DNA of 64,000 nt from Cypionkella aquatica (GTDB lineage Bacteria; Pseudomonadota; Alphaproteobacteria; Rhodobacterales; Rhodobacteraceae). Under the pieces are notes generated by a model. That model ran no database searches and was not told where the DNA came from. It saw only the letters and a list, made by a program, of their open reading frames with translations. This document shows positions 30,523-39,671 of the stretch, in pieces. Position numbers and translations under genes: made by a program. How positions within the stretch are numbered: the stretch's first letter is position 1; each line of letters opens with the position of its first letter. Location of the stretch: assembly GCF_030161095.1 (NCBI RefSeq), contig NZ_BSPP01000010.1, positions 248,001-312,000 on the forward strand, given 5' to 3'.

Positions 30523-31236
30523 TCAAGCGCTGGCGGCGAGGCGCGGCGTCGCCAAAACCGGGCCCGGATCGCGCAACACATAGCCGCGCCCCCAGACGGT
30601 TTCGATGTAATTCTGCCCGCCGGTTGCCTCTGCCAGCTTTTTGCGCAGCTTGCAGATGAACACGTCGATAATTTTCAACTCTGGCTCGTCCATGCCGCCG
30701 TAAAGATGGTTCAGAAACATCTCTTTCGTCAAAGTGGTGCCCTTGCGCAGAGAAAGCAGTTCCAGCATCTGATATTCTTTGCCAGTCAGATGCACCGTGC
30801 CCCCGCCGACATCAACGGTCTTGGCGTCAAGGTTCACATTGACGCTGCCCGTCTTGATCACCGACTGGCTGTGCCCCTTGGAGCGGCGGATGATGGCATG
30901 GATGCGGGCGACCAGTTCTTCGCGGTGGAACGGTTTGGTCAGGTAGTCATCCGCACCAAAGCCAAAGCCCTTGATCTTGTTTTCGGTGTCGTCCGAGCCG
31001 GAAAGAATCAGAATCGGTGTTTCAATCCGCGCGAGTCGCAGTTGCCGCAGCACCTCGTGCCCCGACATATCTGGCAGATTGAGATCCAAAAGAATCAAAT
31101 CGTAATCATAAAGCTTTGCCAAATCGATGCCGTCTTCACCCAGATCGGTGCAATAGACATTCAAATTCGCGTGGGTCAGCATCAGTTCTATACTACGGGA
31201 TGTGGTGGGATCGTCTTCAACCAGCAAGATTCTCAT
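30523..31236 (-). CDS. ctrA: Cell-cycle response regulator CtrA
   Basis: OmpR-type master regulator, 237 residues. The receiver domain carries the acidic pair D8/D9, phosphoacceptor D51 in [10 protein letters not shown], and K at the YLTKPF site. The C-terminal winged helix has the strongly conserved CtrA stretch [17 protein letters not shown] with [24 protein letters not shown]. In Rhodobacterales CtrA governs motility, gene-transfer agent and c-di-GMP related genes. The usual degradation tail is replaced by a short ATPRLAASA-type end. A sciP-type gene lies directly upstream, co-directional. Confidence 0.97.
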   Translation of the reverse strand: MRILLVEDDPTTSRSIELMLTHANLNVYCTDLGEDGIDLAKLYDYDLILLDLNLPDMSGHEVLRQLRLARIETPILILSGSDDTENKIKGFGFGADDYLTKPFHREELVARIHAIIRRSKGHSQSVIKTGSVNVNLDAKTVDVGGGTVHLTGKEYQMLELLSLRKGTTLTKEMFLNHLYGGMDEPELKIIDVFICKLRKKLAEATGGQNYIETVWGRGYVLRDPGPVLATPRLAASA

Positions 31237-31331
31237 TCTGAGGGCTCCGTCACAGGTTCTTGTTCGTTAATGACTTTGGCGGGCAATGGTTAACCACACG
31301 TTACTGTGACGAAATGAATCTGACAAACAAC
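31237..31331 (-). promoter_or_regulatory. ctrA upstream region with CtrA half-site and GANTC site
   Basis: The 95-bp gap between sciP and ctrA contains TTAACCAT on the minus strand (31293-31286, inside the palindrome GGTTAACC 31288-31295), a second TTAA at 31267-31270, and a GAATC site at 31316-31320 recognised by CcrM-type methylases. These are the ingredients of the autoregulated, methylation-sensitive ctrA promoters known in Caulobacter. The TTAA spacing is not the canonical N7, so direct CtrA binding is uncertain. Confidence 0.5.
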
Positions 31332-31610
31332 TTAAAGTTGTCGGTATTTTTGAATTGTGGTCACCCGCAAAGCCTTTTCGCCATGCGTTTCAACCGCTTG
31401 CCGCCAAAGAATGAACTCTTCCTCGGATAAAGCGTAGCGTTCCAAGGCCTCTGCCTCGGAAATCAGGCCGTAAATCACCGCCTTGACCACCACGGCCTTG
31501 CGGCTGGCCACCCAACGGTCGGTTTCAACCGGGGGCAAATCGGCGCGCGACAGGGTGCTGCCATCGGGTAAAGTGACCTGCCTTGGGCCATCAACTTTCT
31601 TGAGATACAT
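31332..31610 (-). CDS. sciP: SciP-like DUF1153 CtrA inhibitor
   Basis: A 92-residue helix-turn-helix protein of the DUF1153 family. Caulobacter SciP, the best-known member, binds DNA and CtrA and blocks CtrA-driven transcription. The sequence has the family order LPDGSTLSRADLPPVETDRWV, ASRKAVVVKAVIYGLIS, AEALERYALSEEEFILWR and VTTIQKYR. The start at 31610 follows GAGGAAA on the minus strand; a longer frame to 31661 lacks support. It sits just upstream of ctrA in the same direction, a physical pairing of regulator and antagonist. Confidence 0.88.
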   Translation of the reverse strand: MYLKKVDGPRQVTLPDGSTLSRADLPPVETDRWVASRKAVVVKAVIYGLISEAEALERYALSEEEFILWRQAVETHGEKALRVTTIQKYRQL

Positions 31611-31749
31611 GGTGATTTCCTCGCTTGCATCCCGGCAGCTTGGGCGAACGGGCTTAAACAACCGTAAAGCCGGGGGTTGAGACTATGTGGCATTTTCTTA
31701 TATTGTGATGCATTGGCCATAATGTTGCCCCCATCCCCCGGAACATAAG

Positions 31750-32883
31750 ATGTTTGATCACCCGCTGAATTCGCTTGGTTTTGCCAAGCCCCCCTCCGAG
31801 ACCCGCGTGGTCGTTGCCATGTCGGGCGGCGTTGACAGCTCGGTTGTGGCGGCACAGCTGGCCGAAGAAGGCTATGACGTGGTGGGCGTCACCCTGCAGC
31901 TGTACGATCATGGTGCTGCGCTGGCGAAAAAGGGCGCGTGCTGTGCGGGGCGCGATATTCACGATGCGGCGCGGGTGGCCGAGGTGATGGGCTTTCCGCA
32001 TTATGTGCTGGATTACGAGAACACCTTCCGCGAGGCGGTGATCGAGGAATTTGCCGACGCTTATCTGGCGGGGGCGACGCCGGTGCCCTGTATTCGCTGC
32101 AATGAGCGGGTGAAGTTCAAGGATCTGCTGGCCACCGCCCGCGATCTGAACGCCGATTGCATGGCGACGGGGCATTATATTCAGCGCAAGGTCGGCGATG
32201 GGCCAGAGCTGCACATGGCGACGGATGCGAACCGAGATCAAAGCTATTTCCTGTTCTCGACCACGCCTGAGCAGTTGGCTTATCTGCGGTTTCCTTTGGG
32301 GCATTTGGCATCAAAGGCGGAAACGCGGGCTTTGGCGGCTAAATATGGGCTGTCGGTGGCGGATAAGCCGGACAGTCAGGATATTTGCTTCGTCCCGAAC
32401 GGCAATTATGCGGCGGTGATTGAGAAATTGCGGCCAGGGTCTGCGGATCCGGGCGATATCGTTGATCAGTCGGGGCGCGTGCTGGGGCAGCACCGCGGCG
32501 TCATTCACTACACGATCGGGCAGCGCAAGGGGCTGGGGATCGGCGGGCTTGGCGATCCTTTGTATGTGGTCAAGCTGGACCCGGCGTTGCGGCAAGTGAT
32601 TGTCGGGCCGAAGGAGGCGCTTTCAACCAGAGTGATCCCGCTGCGTGAGATCAATTGGCTGGGCGAGGCTCCGTTTGAAAGCCGCGAAGAGTGGCATTTG
32701 AATGTGAAGGTCCGCTCGACCCGGCCGCCACGGACAGCGGTGGTGCGTCCTATATCGGCGACCGAGGCTACGGTAGAACTGCTTGATCCTGAAGATGGCA
32801 TCTCGCCGGGGCAGGCTTGCGTGTTTTACGCGCCCGAAGGCAGCCGGGTGTTTGGCGGCGGCTGGATCTGGCGCGGGCGGTGA
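31750..32883 (+). CDS. mnmA: tRNA-specific 2-thiouridylase MnmA
   Basis: Makes 2-thiouridine at the wobble position of tRNA for Lys, Glu and Gln. The 377 residues begin with the PP-loop [15 protein letters not shown]. Catalytic cysteine C117 is in CIRCN and its disulfide partner C213 in [11 protein letters not shown], and [10 protein letters not shown] and the C-terminal beta-barrel domain follow. Divergent from sciP with a 139-bp gap. A 16-bp palindrome and an inverted repeat pair lie downstream. Confidence 0.96.
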   Translation: MFDHPLNSLGFAKPPSETRVVVAMSGGVDSSVVAAQLAEEGYDVVGVTLQLYDHGAALAKKGACCAGRDIHDAARVAEVMGFPHYVLDYENTFREAVIEEFADAYLAGATPVPCIRCNERVKFKDLLATARDLNADCMATGHYIQRKVGDGPELHMATDANRDQSYFLFSTTPEQLAYLRFPLGHLASKAETRALAAKYGLSVADKPDSQDICFVPNGNYAAVIEKLRPGSADPGDIVDQSGRVLGQHRGVIHYTIGQRKGLGIGGLGDPLYVVKLDPALRQVIVGPKEALSTRVIPLREINWLGEAPFESREEWHLNVKVRSTRPPRTAVVRPISATEATVELLDPEDGISPGQACVFYAPEGSRVFGGGWIWRGR

Positions 32884-32888
32884 GTGTG

Positions 32889-32904
32889 TGTCCACGCGTG
32901 GACA
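32889..32904. repeat. TGTCCACGCGTGGACA palindrome after mnmA
   Basis: A perfect 16-bp palindrome 5 bp after the mnmA stop codon. It is related to TGTCCCCGCGGGGACA (2476-2627 and 8778) by compensated changes at two symmetric positions, suggesting one family whose symmetry is maintained while the sequence drifts. Confidence 0.7.
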
Positions 32905-32997
32905 GCTTTGGCGTTTGTGTGAATTCAAAGGGTTAGAAGGGCTGCTTCACTCTTTGTAAACCTTTGCACTCCTGCAATCTGCCGTTTCATCTGTTCA

Positions 32998-33057
32998 TAA
33001 ATATCCCCGCCGGAGGCTTCTGTGGTTGATGCAGGAAGCCTCCGGCGGGAATATTTA
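32998..33057. repeat. Inverted pair of TAAATATyCCCGCCGGAGGCTTC elements
   Basis: Arms 32998-33020 and 33035-33057 are inverted copies with a 14-base loop and one mismatch, the same layout as at 14983-15042. It lies between convergent mnmA and lpxB and could terminate both transcripts. Confidence 0.82.
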
Positions 33058-33088
33058 AGCCAGTCTGAACGTAAATTTTAGCTAAATT

Positions 33089-34237
33089 TTAGCGGGATTT
33101 GAGCGCGGACAGGACGGATTTTGCCGCCCGCAGGCCGGGGGCTTCGCCGCCTTGGCCAAGGCGTTGCATGGTCAGCTGCATCGCGGCATCCTGGGCGTGA
33201 GGATGCGCCAGCAGGTTCAGCAAAGCCGGGGCGATCAGGGTGGGCTTGCAGCTTTCGCCGATGAATTCGGGAACCACCCGGGTTTCCGAGACGAGGTTGA
33301 CCAAAGTAGCCGTATCAACAAGGGCGGCGCGGCGCATCAGCCAGAGCGTCAGCTTGTGCATGTCATAGGCGATCAGCATCGGGCAGTTATTGGCGGCAAG
33401 TTCCAGCGAGACGGTGCCAGAGGCGGCGATAGCTGCATCGGCAGCGGCAAAGGCTGCGCGCTTAAGCGCGGGGTCGGTGATGATCTGCGGTTTAATCGGC
33501 CATGTGGCGGTAAGCTCGCGCACAAGCGCCTCTACCCCGCGCACGGTTGGCAGCACGACGCGGGCTTGGGGGTATTCGACCTTGATCAGCGCGAGGGTTT
33601 CACCGATCACCGGGGCAAGACGGCTGACTTCGCCTTTGCGCGATCCGGGCAGGGTCAGGATCAGCGGGCCGCACTCGGCGCCTTGCGGGGCATTGAGCAG
33701 GGCGATCTCGGCGGCGGTGGCGAGGGGTTCTGCCACCACCGGATGGCCGACGAAATCGCAGCTCATGCCGGCCGCTTGCATCAAGGGCGGCTCGAACGGC
33801 AGCAGGGCCAAGACATGGTCGATCACGCCGGCCATTTTGGCGGCGCGGCCGGGGCGCCATGCCCAGACCGACGGCGCGACGTAGTGGATGGTGCGCAGGT
33901 TTGGCGCTGCGGCTTTGACGATTTTCGCCACGCGCAGACAGAAATCGGGGCTGTCGATGCTGATCAGGGCGGCCGGATGGGCGGCCAGTGCTGCGGCAGC
34001 GGTTTCGCGGATGCGGCGTTTCAGATGCAGGTATTTCGGCAGCACCTCGACCAGCCCCATGATCGACAGTTCTTCCATTGGGAACAGGCTGTTAAGCCCC
34101 TCGGCCTGCATCAATGGGCCGCCTACGCCTTGGAATGTCACCTCTGGCTGCAGGAGCTTCAGGCCCGCCATCAAAGCCGCGCCCAGACGATCACCAGAGG
34201 GTTCCCCGGCGATCAGGAACAGCGTTAGCGCGCCCAT
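33089..34237 (-). CDS. lpxB: Lipid-A-disaccharide synthase
   Basis: GT19 glycosyltransferase that joins lipid X and UDP-2,3-diacylglucosamine to make the lipid A disaccharide at the inner membrane. The 382 residues carry the N-terminal LFLIAGEPSGDRLGA signature, QGVGGPLMQAEGL, the FCLRVAKIVK region, YVAPSVWAWRPGR, and LTLPGSRKGEVSRL. Last gene of the large envelope cluster; its start overlaps lpxI by 13 bp. Confidence 0.96.
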   Translation of the reverse strand: MGALTLFLIAGEPSGDRLGAALMAGLKLLQPEVTFQGVGGPLMQAEGLNSLFPMEELSIMGLVEVLPKYLHLKRRIRETAAAALAAHPAALISIDSPDFCLRVAKIVKAAAPNLRTIHYVAPSVWAWRPGRAAKMAGVIDHVLALLPFEPPLMQAAGMSCDFVGHPVVAEPLATAAEIALLNAPQGAECGPLILTLPGSRKGEVSRLAPVIGETLALIKVEYPQARVVLPTVRGVEALVRELTATWPIKPQIITDPALKRAAFAAADAAIAASGTVSLELAANNCPMLIAYDMHKLTLWLMRRAALVDTATLVNLVSETRVVPEFIGESCKPTLIAPALLNLLAHPHAQDAAMQLTMQRLGQGGEAPGLRAAKSVLSALKSR

Positions 34238-35019
34238 AGCAGCAAATTCTGCGCTTGGGCGAAGGCGGTCATCGCGGGCAGATCGAGGCAGATCACCGAT
34301 CCGGCCTGAAATGCCACGCCCGACAGGCCAGCCTCAGCGACAAGGCGCAGCGTCTCAAGGCCCATGGTGGGCAGATCAATGCGGCGGTCTTGGTCGGGTT
34401 TGGCGGCCTTGTAGTAAAGCCCACCTTTCGGGCGCAGGTTCGGCGCGATTTGGCCAAGGCTTTTCAGCATGGCATCGGTGCCGGGAAGCGCTTCGACCGC
34501 GAGGCACAGGCCCTGCGCGACAACACAGCCCTGACCGACATCGACGGCACCGAGGGCTTGGGTGATCAAGGCGGCGCGGGTGGCGTCGGATTCGTCGCGC
34601 GGGGTGATTTCGCCTGCCAGAACAGCGGCTTGCGGCAACAGAGCTGGGGCGATGGCTTCAACCCCGACCACCTCGAACCCGGCTTCTTCAAAGATCGCAA
34701 TGACTGCGCGCAGGGTAGCATCATCGCCCTGCCCCATCGCGGACAACAGGCGCGGCACCATTTGCGCGGTTTGCGGATCGAACAGGGACGGATCAAGCCG
34801 GGGGCGTTGCACAGCACCCGCAAAGGCGATCTGGCTGATGCCTTGATCTTCCAGATGGCGCAGGAACAAGGCCAGACGCTCAATCCGAAAAATTTGATCC
34901 ACTTTCAGGTTTTCCGGGGTGAACCCATCCAAAGCGCAGATCATCGGCGGGGTGGCACAGGCGGCGGCCAAGGCGGCGGGCAGGCCACCCTGCCCCGCGA
35001 TGATGGCAAGGCGGCTCAT
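34225..35019 (-). CDS. lpxI: UDP-2,3-diacylglucosamine pyrophosphatase LpxI
   Basis: Hydrolyses UDP-2,3-diacylglucosamine to lipid X, the step done by LpxH in E. coli. The 264 residues match the LpxI (formerly DUF1009) family, with LAIIAGQGGLPAALA at the N-terminus, a central GDDATLRAVIAIFEEAGFEVVG, and DRRIDLPTMGLETLRLVAEAG towards the C-terminus. Its place between lpxA and lpxB is typical of alphaproteobacteria that use LpxI. It overlaps both neighbours, indicating tight coupling. Confidence 0.94.
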   Translation of the reverse strand: MSRLAIIAGQGGLPAALAAACATPPMICALDGFTPENLKVDQIFRIERLALFLRHLEDQGISQIAFAGAVQRPRLDPSLFDPQTAQMVPRLLSAMGQGDDATLRAVIAIFEEAGFEVVGVEAIAPALLPQAAVLAGEITPRDESDATRAALITQALGAVDVGQGCVVAQGLCLAVEALPGTDAMLKSLGQIAPNLRPKGGLYYKAAKPDQDRRIDLPTMGLETLRLVAEAGLSGVAFQAGSVICLDLPAMTAFAQAQNLLLWAR

Positions 35020-35813
35020 TTTGGCGTCAGGAAAGAGCGGTCACTGGCCGAGAGGATGAAGTCGGTCATCTCTCGCACATATTGGCTTTCGGTCTGCTCG
35101 GCCAAACTGCGGGCGCGGTCAAGAAAGCTGCCCTCGCCCTGCGACAGAGCCTGAAAGGCGGCGCGCATGGCGGAAATGTCGCTGCGATCAACGCCTTTGC
35201 GTTTCAGGCCGACGAGGTTCAGGCCATCCAAGACGCCGCGCGGGCCCTGCACAAGGCCATAGGGGAGAACGTCATTCGTCACCATCGTCACCGCGCCGAT
35301 GATCGCCCCACGGCCAATGCGCACCCACTGGTGGATGCCGGACAGACCGCCAATGATCACATCATCGCCGATCTGGCAGTGGCCAGCGATGGCGACCTGA
35401 TTGGCCAGCACGATGCGATTGCCCAAGGTGGCATCATGGCCGATATGCGCGCCGGTCATCAGCAGGCAATCGTCGCCAATGCGGGTGATGCCGCCGCCGC
35501 CCGCTGTGCCGGTGTTCAGGGTCGCACCTTCGCGGATTTTGCAGCGTGCGCCCACGATCAGGCGGGTGCGTTCGCCGTTGAATTTCAGATCTTGCGGCAC
35601 TTCCCCGACGCAGGCGAAGGGGAAAATCGTGGTGTCGTCGCCGATCTCGGTCCAGCCTGTCACCACGGCATGCGATTTCACCGTGACGCCTTTGTGCAGC
35701 GTGACTTCGGCCCCGATCAGCGCGAAGGGGCCGATGAAGCAATCGGGGCCAATCGTGGCGCCTTCCTCGACAAAGGCCGAGGGGTGGACTAGGGCTGTGC
35801 CGTGAATAGCCAT
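35016..35813 (-). CDS. lpxA: UDP-N-acetylglucosamine O-acyltransferase
   Basis: First step of lipid A synthesis, adding a 3-hydroxyacyl chain from ACP. The 265 residues are built of left-handed beta-helix hexapeptides from residue 5 (IGPDCFIGPFALIGAEVTLH). The catalytic histidine region GAHIGHDATLGNRIVLAN and the C-terminal helical domain are present. The start at 35813 lies 2 bp from the fabZ stop; a longer frame to 35864 would run into fabZ. Part of fabZ-lpxA-lpxI-lpxB. Confidence 0.96.
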   Translation of the reverse strand: MAIHGTALVHPSAFVEEGATIGPDCFIGPFALIGAEVTLHKGVTVKSHAVVTGWTEIGDDTTIFPFACVGEVPQDLKFNGERTRLIVGARCKIREGATLNTGTAGGGGITRIGDDCLLMTGAHIGHDATLGNRIVLANQVAIAGHCQIGDDVIIGGLSGIHQWVRIGRGAIIGAVTMVTNDVLPYGLVQGPRGVLDGLNLVGLKRKGVDRSDISAMRAAFQALSQGEGSFLDRARSLAEQTESQYVREMTDFILSASDRSFLTPK

Positions 35814-35815
35814 GC

Positions 35816-36298
35816 TCAGGCCTTTTTCGGGACGTCGAACATCGCCATGAATTCGGCCTCGCACGCGAGTTCGCCATCGACCATGGCGCGACCGGCGAAT
35901 TTCCAGACCCGACCGCCGCCGCGCAATGCCGTGACATGAAGTTCCAGCACATCACCCGGCACGACTTTGCGGCGGAATTTCACGCCATCGACGCCCATGA
36001 AAAACACGGTGGCGTTTTTATCGACCAGATCCATCGACAGGCCAACAAGGATGCCAGACGTTTGCGCCATAGCTTCGATGATCATCACGCCCGGAAAGAT
36101 CGGCATGCCGGGGAAATGGCCCTGAAACTGCGGCTCGTTGAAGGTGACGTTCTTGATGCCGACACAGGATTTGTTGATGTAGATGTCGCGGACTTTATCG
36201 ACCAGCAGGAATGGGTAGCGGTGCGGGATGATGCGTTGGATCAGCGCGAGATCGGCTGACAGCGGGGCGTCTGCGGGTGCGGCGGTCTGGTCGGTCAT
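35816..36298 (-). CDS. fabZ: 3-hydroxyacyl-ACP dehydratase FabZ
   Basis: Dehydrates 3-hydroxyacyl-ACP in fatty acid elongation and competes with LpxA for 3-hydroxyacyl-ACP. The hot-dog fold of 160 residues has [18 protein letters not shown], the catalytic histidine in [14 protein letters not shown], and the glutamate in [11 protein letters not shown]. The N-terminus is about 15 residues longer and acidic/Ala-rich. In E. coli lpxD lies before fabZ; here skp is the nearest upstream gene and lpxD is absent. Confidence 0.96.
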   Translation of the reverse strand: MTDQTAAPADAPLSADLALIQRIIPHRYPFLLVDKVRDIYINKSCVGIKNVTFNEPQFQGHFPGMPIFPGVMIIEAMAQTSGILVGLSMDLVDKNATVFFMGVDGVKFRRKVVPGDVLELHVTALRGGGRVWKFAGRAMVDGELACEAEFMAMFDVPKKA

Positions 36299-36409
36299 GC
36301 GGGATCTCCGAGGGTGCAGCCCTCTTGCCGGGGCGTGGTATTTGACTAGCGAAAAGCGCCGGGTGAAACAAGAGACTGGCCGGATTTGTCCAGAAATCAG
36401 CGCGGGGCT

Positions 36410-37006
36410 TTAGGGTGTGGGGGTGGGCTGAGGTTGGGGCTGCAGTGGCGGATCTGTGGGTTTGCTGCCATCACCCAAACGCGCGTCGATGCGGGCGACC
36501 ACTTCGGCGGTGATGTCTATGGCGCCGAGGCTGACCACGATGGCGGATTTATCAAGGATGGCGACGGCACCGCGCTCGACCATGTAATCACCCAACAAGG
36601 GGGCTACGGCCTGAAAAAACCTCTGGCGGTCTTCATCGCGGCGTTTGGCAAGATCTCGGGCCTTGACCTCTTGCGTGCTGCGCAGGCCGTTGGCCTTCAG
36701 ATCAAACGCCTCGGCGAGCGGGCGGAAGTCCTGCGCGGTCATCACGGCACGTTTGTCGGTCAAAGCCCGCTCTTCTGTTTCAAGCTCGGCGTCGATTTTG
36801 CGGTTCTCGGCAAGAAGTGCGGCGGAAGACGTTTCAAACTCCGCCTGCAACGCCTTGCCGTATTGGGTGGCGAGGAACAATTGTTCCTGATCCAGCGTCA
36901 CAACCACCGACTTCTGCACCACACTGGGGGCCACAGTCTGCGCCTGCCCGATCAGAGGAAGCATAGGCAGCAGCGCCGCAATCAGCCCTGCTGCCGCCCG
37001 GTTCAT
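36410..37006 (-). CDS. Periplasmic chaperone, OmpH/Skp family
   Basis: A 198-residue secreted protein. The signal peptide ends near residue 23 (LIGQAQTV), then comes a long charged coiled-coil tentacle region (about residues 55-130, including LLAENRKIDAELETEER and AKRRDEDRQRF), then a beta segment (GAVAILDKSAIVV) that forms the trimer body. The proline-rich C-terminus (PPLQPQPQPTPTP) is an extra tail. Its start overlaps the bamA stop by one base. Expected to hold outer-membrane proteins for the Bam complex. Confidence 0.9.
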   Translation of the reverse strand: MNRAAAGLIAALLPMLPLIGQAQTVAPSVVQKSVVVTLDQEQLFLATQYGKALQAEFETSSAALLAENRKIDAELETEERALTDKRAVMTAQDFRPLAEAFDLKANGLRSTQEVKARDLAKRRDEDRQRFFQAVAPLLGDYMVERGAVAILDKSAIVVSLGAIDITAEVVARIDARLGDGSKPTDPPLQPQPQPTPTP

Positions 37007-39330
37007 CAGAACTTGGTCGCGATCGTCAGATCGAAGCTTTGCTCTTCGTCATAGCTTTCTTTCTTGATCGCATTCGAGAAGTTGAAGCGCAGCGGGCCAA
37101 TCGGCGTGGTCCACAGCACCGAAACCCCGATGGCAGAGCGCAGATGTGCGCCGGAATCGACACCATCCGGGTTCGCATCCAAGCCCCAGACCGAGCCCAT
37201 GTCATAGAACACGCCGCCTGTGATGCCATATTCTTCTGGCAGACCAAGCGGAAACTCGGCCTCAAGCTTGACGGTCGCGTAGAAATTGCCGCCCAAGGCA
37301 TCGCCATCCGCTGTGCGCGGGCCGATGCCGTTGGTGTCAAAGCCACGCATCTTGCCATTGCCAAAGTAACGGTCGGTGACGCGGGTATCATAGCCGCCAA
37401 AACTTTTGACAGCCCCGCCTTCAAACACCGCGCGCAGGGTCACGTCTTCGTTGAACACCTTGGTTTCAGCCACCGCCAAAGCCGTGGTTTCAAAGAACTT
37501 CGCATCGCCACCCAGACCGATGTAGTCTTGGCCAAAGCGGAACAGCAGACTGCTTTTCGGGTTCAGGCCGGTGACGCGGTTGTCGAATGTATAGATATAG
37601 CCGATACCCGAGCCAAATTCCGAGCCACGGTCGCCTTCATCAAGCAACAGCAGCGAGGTCGAGGTGACATCTTTGACTGTATCCTGGAAAGCTTTGTAAC
37701 GCAGTTCCAGCCGCGACTGTTCGGCAATCGGGAATTCCAACCCGGTGCTGAAGGCAATTTTGCGGGTGTCGTAAAGCGCGTTGGCGTTGTTGGCCTCATC
37801 ATAAGACAGGCCAAGTTTCAGCTTGAGATCACGGCCCAGAAGGGCTGGTTCAACAAAGGAAATCCCGCTGCTTTTGGTATCAGAAGCAGAGCCGATATTC
37901 ACCGCGAACGACTGACCACGGCCAAGGAAATTGGTTTCCGAGAAGCCAAGGTTCAGACCCAGACCCGACGCCGTGCCAAAGCTGGCACCAAAGCTGATCG
38001 AGCCGGTGGGCTGTTCTTCGACATCGACGTTAACGACCACGCCATCGGCGCTGCTGCCGGGTTTGGCATCGACTTTGGCATCGGTGAAGAAGCCCAAGGC
38101 GCGGATGCGTTCAGCGGCCTGACGGATTTCGCGCGGGTTGAAGGGGTCGCCTTCCACCGTGCGGAACTGGCGGCGCACCACCTGATCCAGGGTCGTGGTA
38201 TTGCCTTCAATATCAATGCGTTCGACGAAGACCTTATCACCGCGCTTTATGACATATTCGACATCCAGCACCTGCCCGCGATCATTGCGGACCAGACGCG
38301 GTTCGATGCGCACAAAGTTCAAACCCTTGCGCAGCGCCAGATTTTCCATCCGGGCGATGTTGTTTTCAATGATCGACGGCGAATAGGTGACGCCCGAGCG
38401 CATCTTCTGCACGGCGGCAAATTCTGCGGCATCGACGCCTTCAACTTCGGAGACGGTGTTGACGCGGCCGATCTTCCAGCTTTGACCTTCCTTGACGGTG
38501 TAGGTCACGAAGGTCGCATCACGCTCGCGCGACAATTGGCCAGTGGCATCAACCACTTGCACGTCAATATACCCACGCGACAGATAGAAGTCGCGCAACA
38601 TCTGCTTGTCGACCTCAAGCCGTTCCGGCACGAAAGTATCGGATTTGATCAGCTGGCGCAGGAAGCCCGCCTGTTTGGTTTGCAGCACTTGCTTCAGGCG
38701 ACGGTCGCTGAAATGGCGGTTGCCGACAAAGGAAATACCTTCGTTTTCAACTACTTTGCCTTCGGTGATCTCAAACACCAGATCCACCCGATCATCCGAG
38801 CGACGGATGATCTTGGGATCAACCGTGGCGGCCAGACGGCTCTGCACGCGGTAGACTTCTGCGATCTGGGCGGCATCGGCTTCGGCCTGCGCCGGATTAT
38901 AGACCAGACGCGATCTGGATTTCACCAGCTCTGTCAGTTTTTCGTCTTTGACCAGTTTGTTACCTTGGAAATCGACAACATTCAGCGTCGGCAATTCTTT
39001 GACCCGGATCACCAATGTGCCGCCCTGCGGCACCAGATCAACGGTTTCAAACAAGCCAGAGGCAAAAATGCGCTGATACGCGTCGTTCAGCTGGCCAGCG
39101 GCCAAGGATTGACCGCGCGCGATTCCCGCATAGCTTAGAATGGTTTTCGCATCGACGCGTTTGTTGCCTTCAACCGTCACGCTGTTGAAGCTGAAAGTTT
39201 GTGCAATTGCTTGCGTCAGGAACGGTTCGGAAACCATTGCACTGGAAAGCAGAATTGCGATCAGGCTTGGTCGCAGGGCGCGTCGGAACACACCCTTGCG
39301 CGTGGTGTTTGCGCGTGCTGTTTCCCGCAT
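37006..39330 (-). CDS. bamA: Outer membrane protein assembly factor BamA
   Basis: Essential Omp85 insertase of 774 residues. A signal peptide ends near QAIAQTF. Five POTRA repeats span about residues 50-430 (first SFNSVTVEGNKRVDAKTIL), then a 16-strand barrel ending in the usual terminal aromatic (TIATKF). The start at 39330 is supported by AGGAG 6 bases upstream; the ATG 18 bases earlier is not. It stands between rseP with a small membrane gene and skp in the classical envelope order. Confidence 0.97.
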   Translation of the reverse strand: MRETARANTTRKGVFRRALRPSLIAILLSSAMVSEPFLTQAIAQTFSFNSVTVEGNKRVDAKTILSYAGIARGQSLAAGQLNDAYQRIFASGLFETVDLVPQGGTLVIRVKELPTLNVVDFQGNKLVKDEKLTELVKSRSRLVYNPAQAEADAAQIAEVYRVQSRLAATVDPKIIRRSDDRVDLVFEITEGKVVENEGISFVGNRHFSDRRLKQVLQTKQAGFLRQLIKSDTFVPERLEVDKQMLRDFYLSRGYIDVQVVDATGQLSRERDATFVTYTVKEGQSWKIGRVNTVSEVEGVDAAEFAAVQKMRSGVTYSPSIIENNIARMENLALRKGLNFVRIEPRLVRNDRGQVLDVEYVIKRGDKVFVERIDIEGNTTTLDQVVRRQFRTVEGDPFNPREIRQAAERIRALGFFTDAKVDAKPGSSADGVVVNVDVEEQPTGSISFGASFGTASGLGLNLGFSETNFLGRGQSFAVNIGSASDTKSSGISFVEPALLGRDLKLKLGLSYDEANNANALYDTRKIAFSTGLEFPIAEQSRLELRYKAFQDTVKDVTSTSLLLLDEGDRGSEFGSGIGYIYTFDNRVTGLNPKSSLLFRFGQDYIGLGGDAKFFETTALAVAETKVFNEDVTLRAVFEGGAVKSFGGYDTRVTDRYFGNGKMRGFDTNGIGPRTADGDALGGNFYATVKLEAEFPLGLPEEYGITGGVFYDMGSVWGLDANPDGVDSGAHLRSAIGVSVLWTTPIGPLRFNFSNAIKKESYDEEQSFDLTIATKF

Positions 39331-39467
39331 GGCTGCTCCTGAATACACTAAATCCTGTGCATCTGACTACCTGCAACCGCAAGCAATGTCAAAAGGATGG
39401 CCGAAAAAATCGTAAACAATATGGTGGAATTATGCAGCCTGTGTCGGGCTGCAACACGGGGTTTCGA

Positions 39468-39605
39468 TCAGGGAGCGATCAGCGCCGTGCCAAGGAAGGC
39501 CCCGGCCAACAGCCCGACCACCACGGTGCCTGCGGTGAACAGGCGATCCCAGTTCAGCCACACCAAAAGCGACAGGCTTTTGTAGCTTTTCATGACAGCT
39601 TGCAT
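39468..39605 (-). CDS. Small membrane protein (45 aa) between rseP and bamA
   Basis: A short gene usually missed. It encodes 45 residues beginning MQAVMKSYKSLSLLVWLNWD and ending with a hydrophobic helix (AGTVVVGLLAGAFLGTALIA). The pattern is a basic head, an amphipathic SLLVWLNWDRLF region and one transmembrane segment. AAGG lies 8 bases before the ATG; a second in-frame ATG at 39593 is possible. It sits in the 341-bp gap between rseP and bamA, same strand. No terminator-like hairpin was seen beside it, so it may ride on the rseP transcript. No known function. Confidence 0.68.
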   Translation of the reverse strand: MQAVMKSYKSLSLLVWLNWDRLFTAGTVVVGLLAGAFLGTALIAP

Positions 39606-39671
39606 GGTGGCACCTTTCCCGCATCGGACGATACTTCGCCATACGCGGGGATTGTGGCAGCAGTATGGCCG

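Noticed and set aside
31261-31300. Canonical CtrA box TTAA-N7-TTAA before ctrA
   Set aside because: The two TTAA elements are 20 bases apart, so only half-site similarity can be claimed.
37039-39138. 699-codon open frame opposite bamA
   Set aside because: Antisense shadow of a conserved gene; no signal, no domain, no ribosome site.
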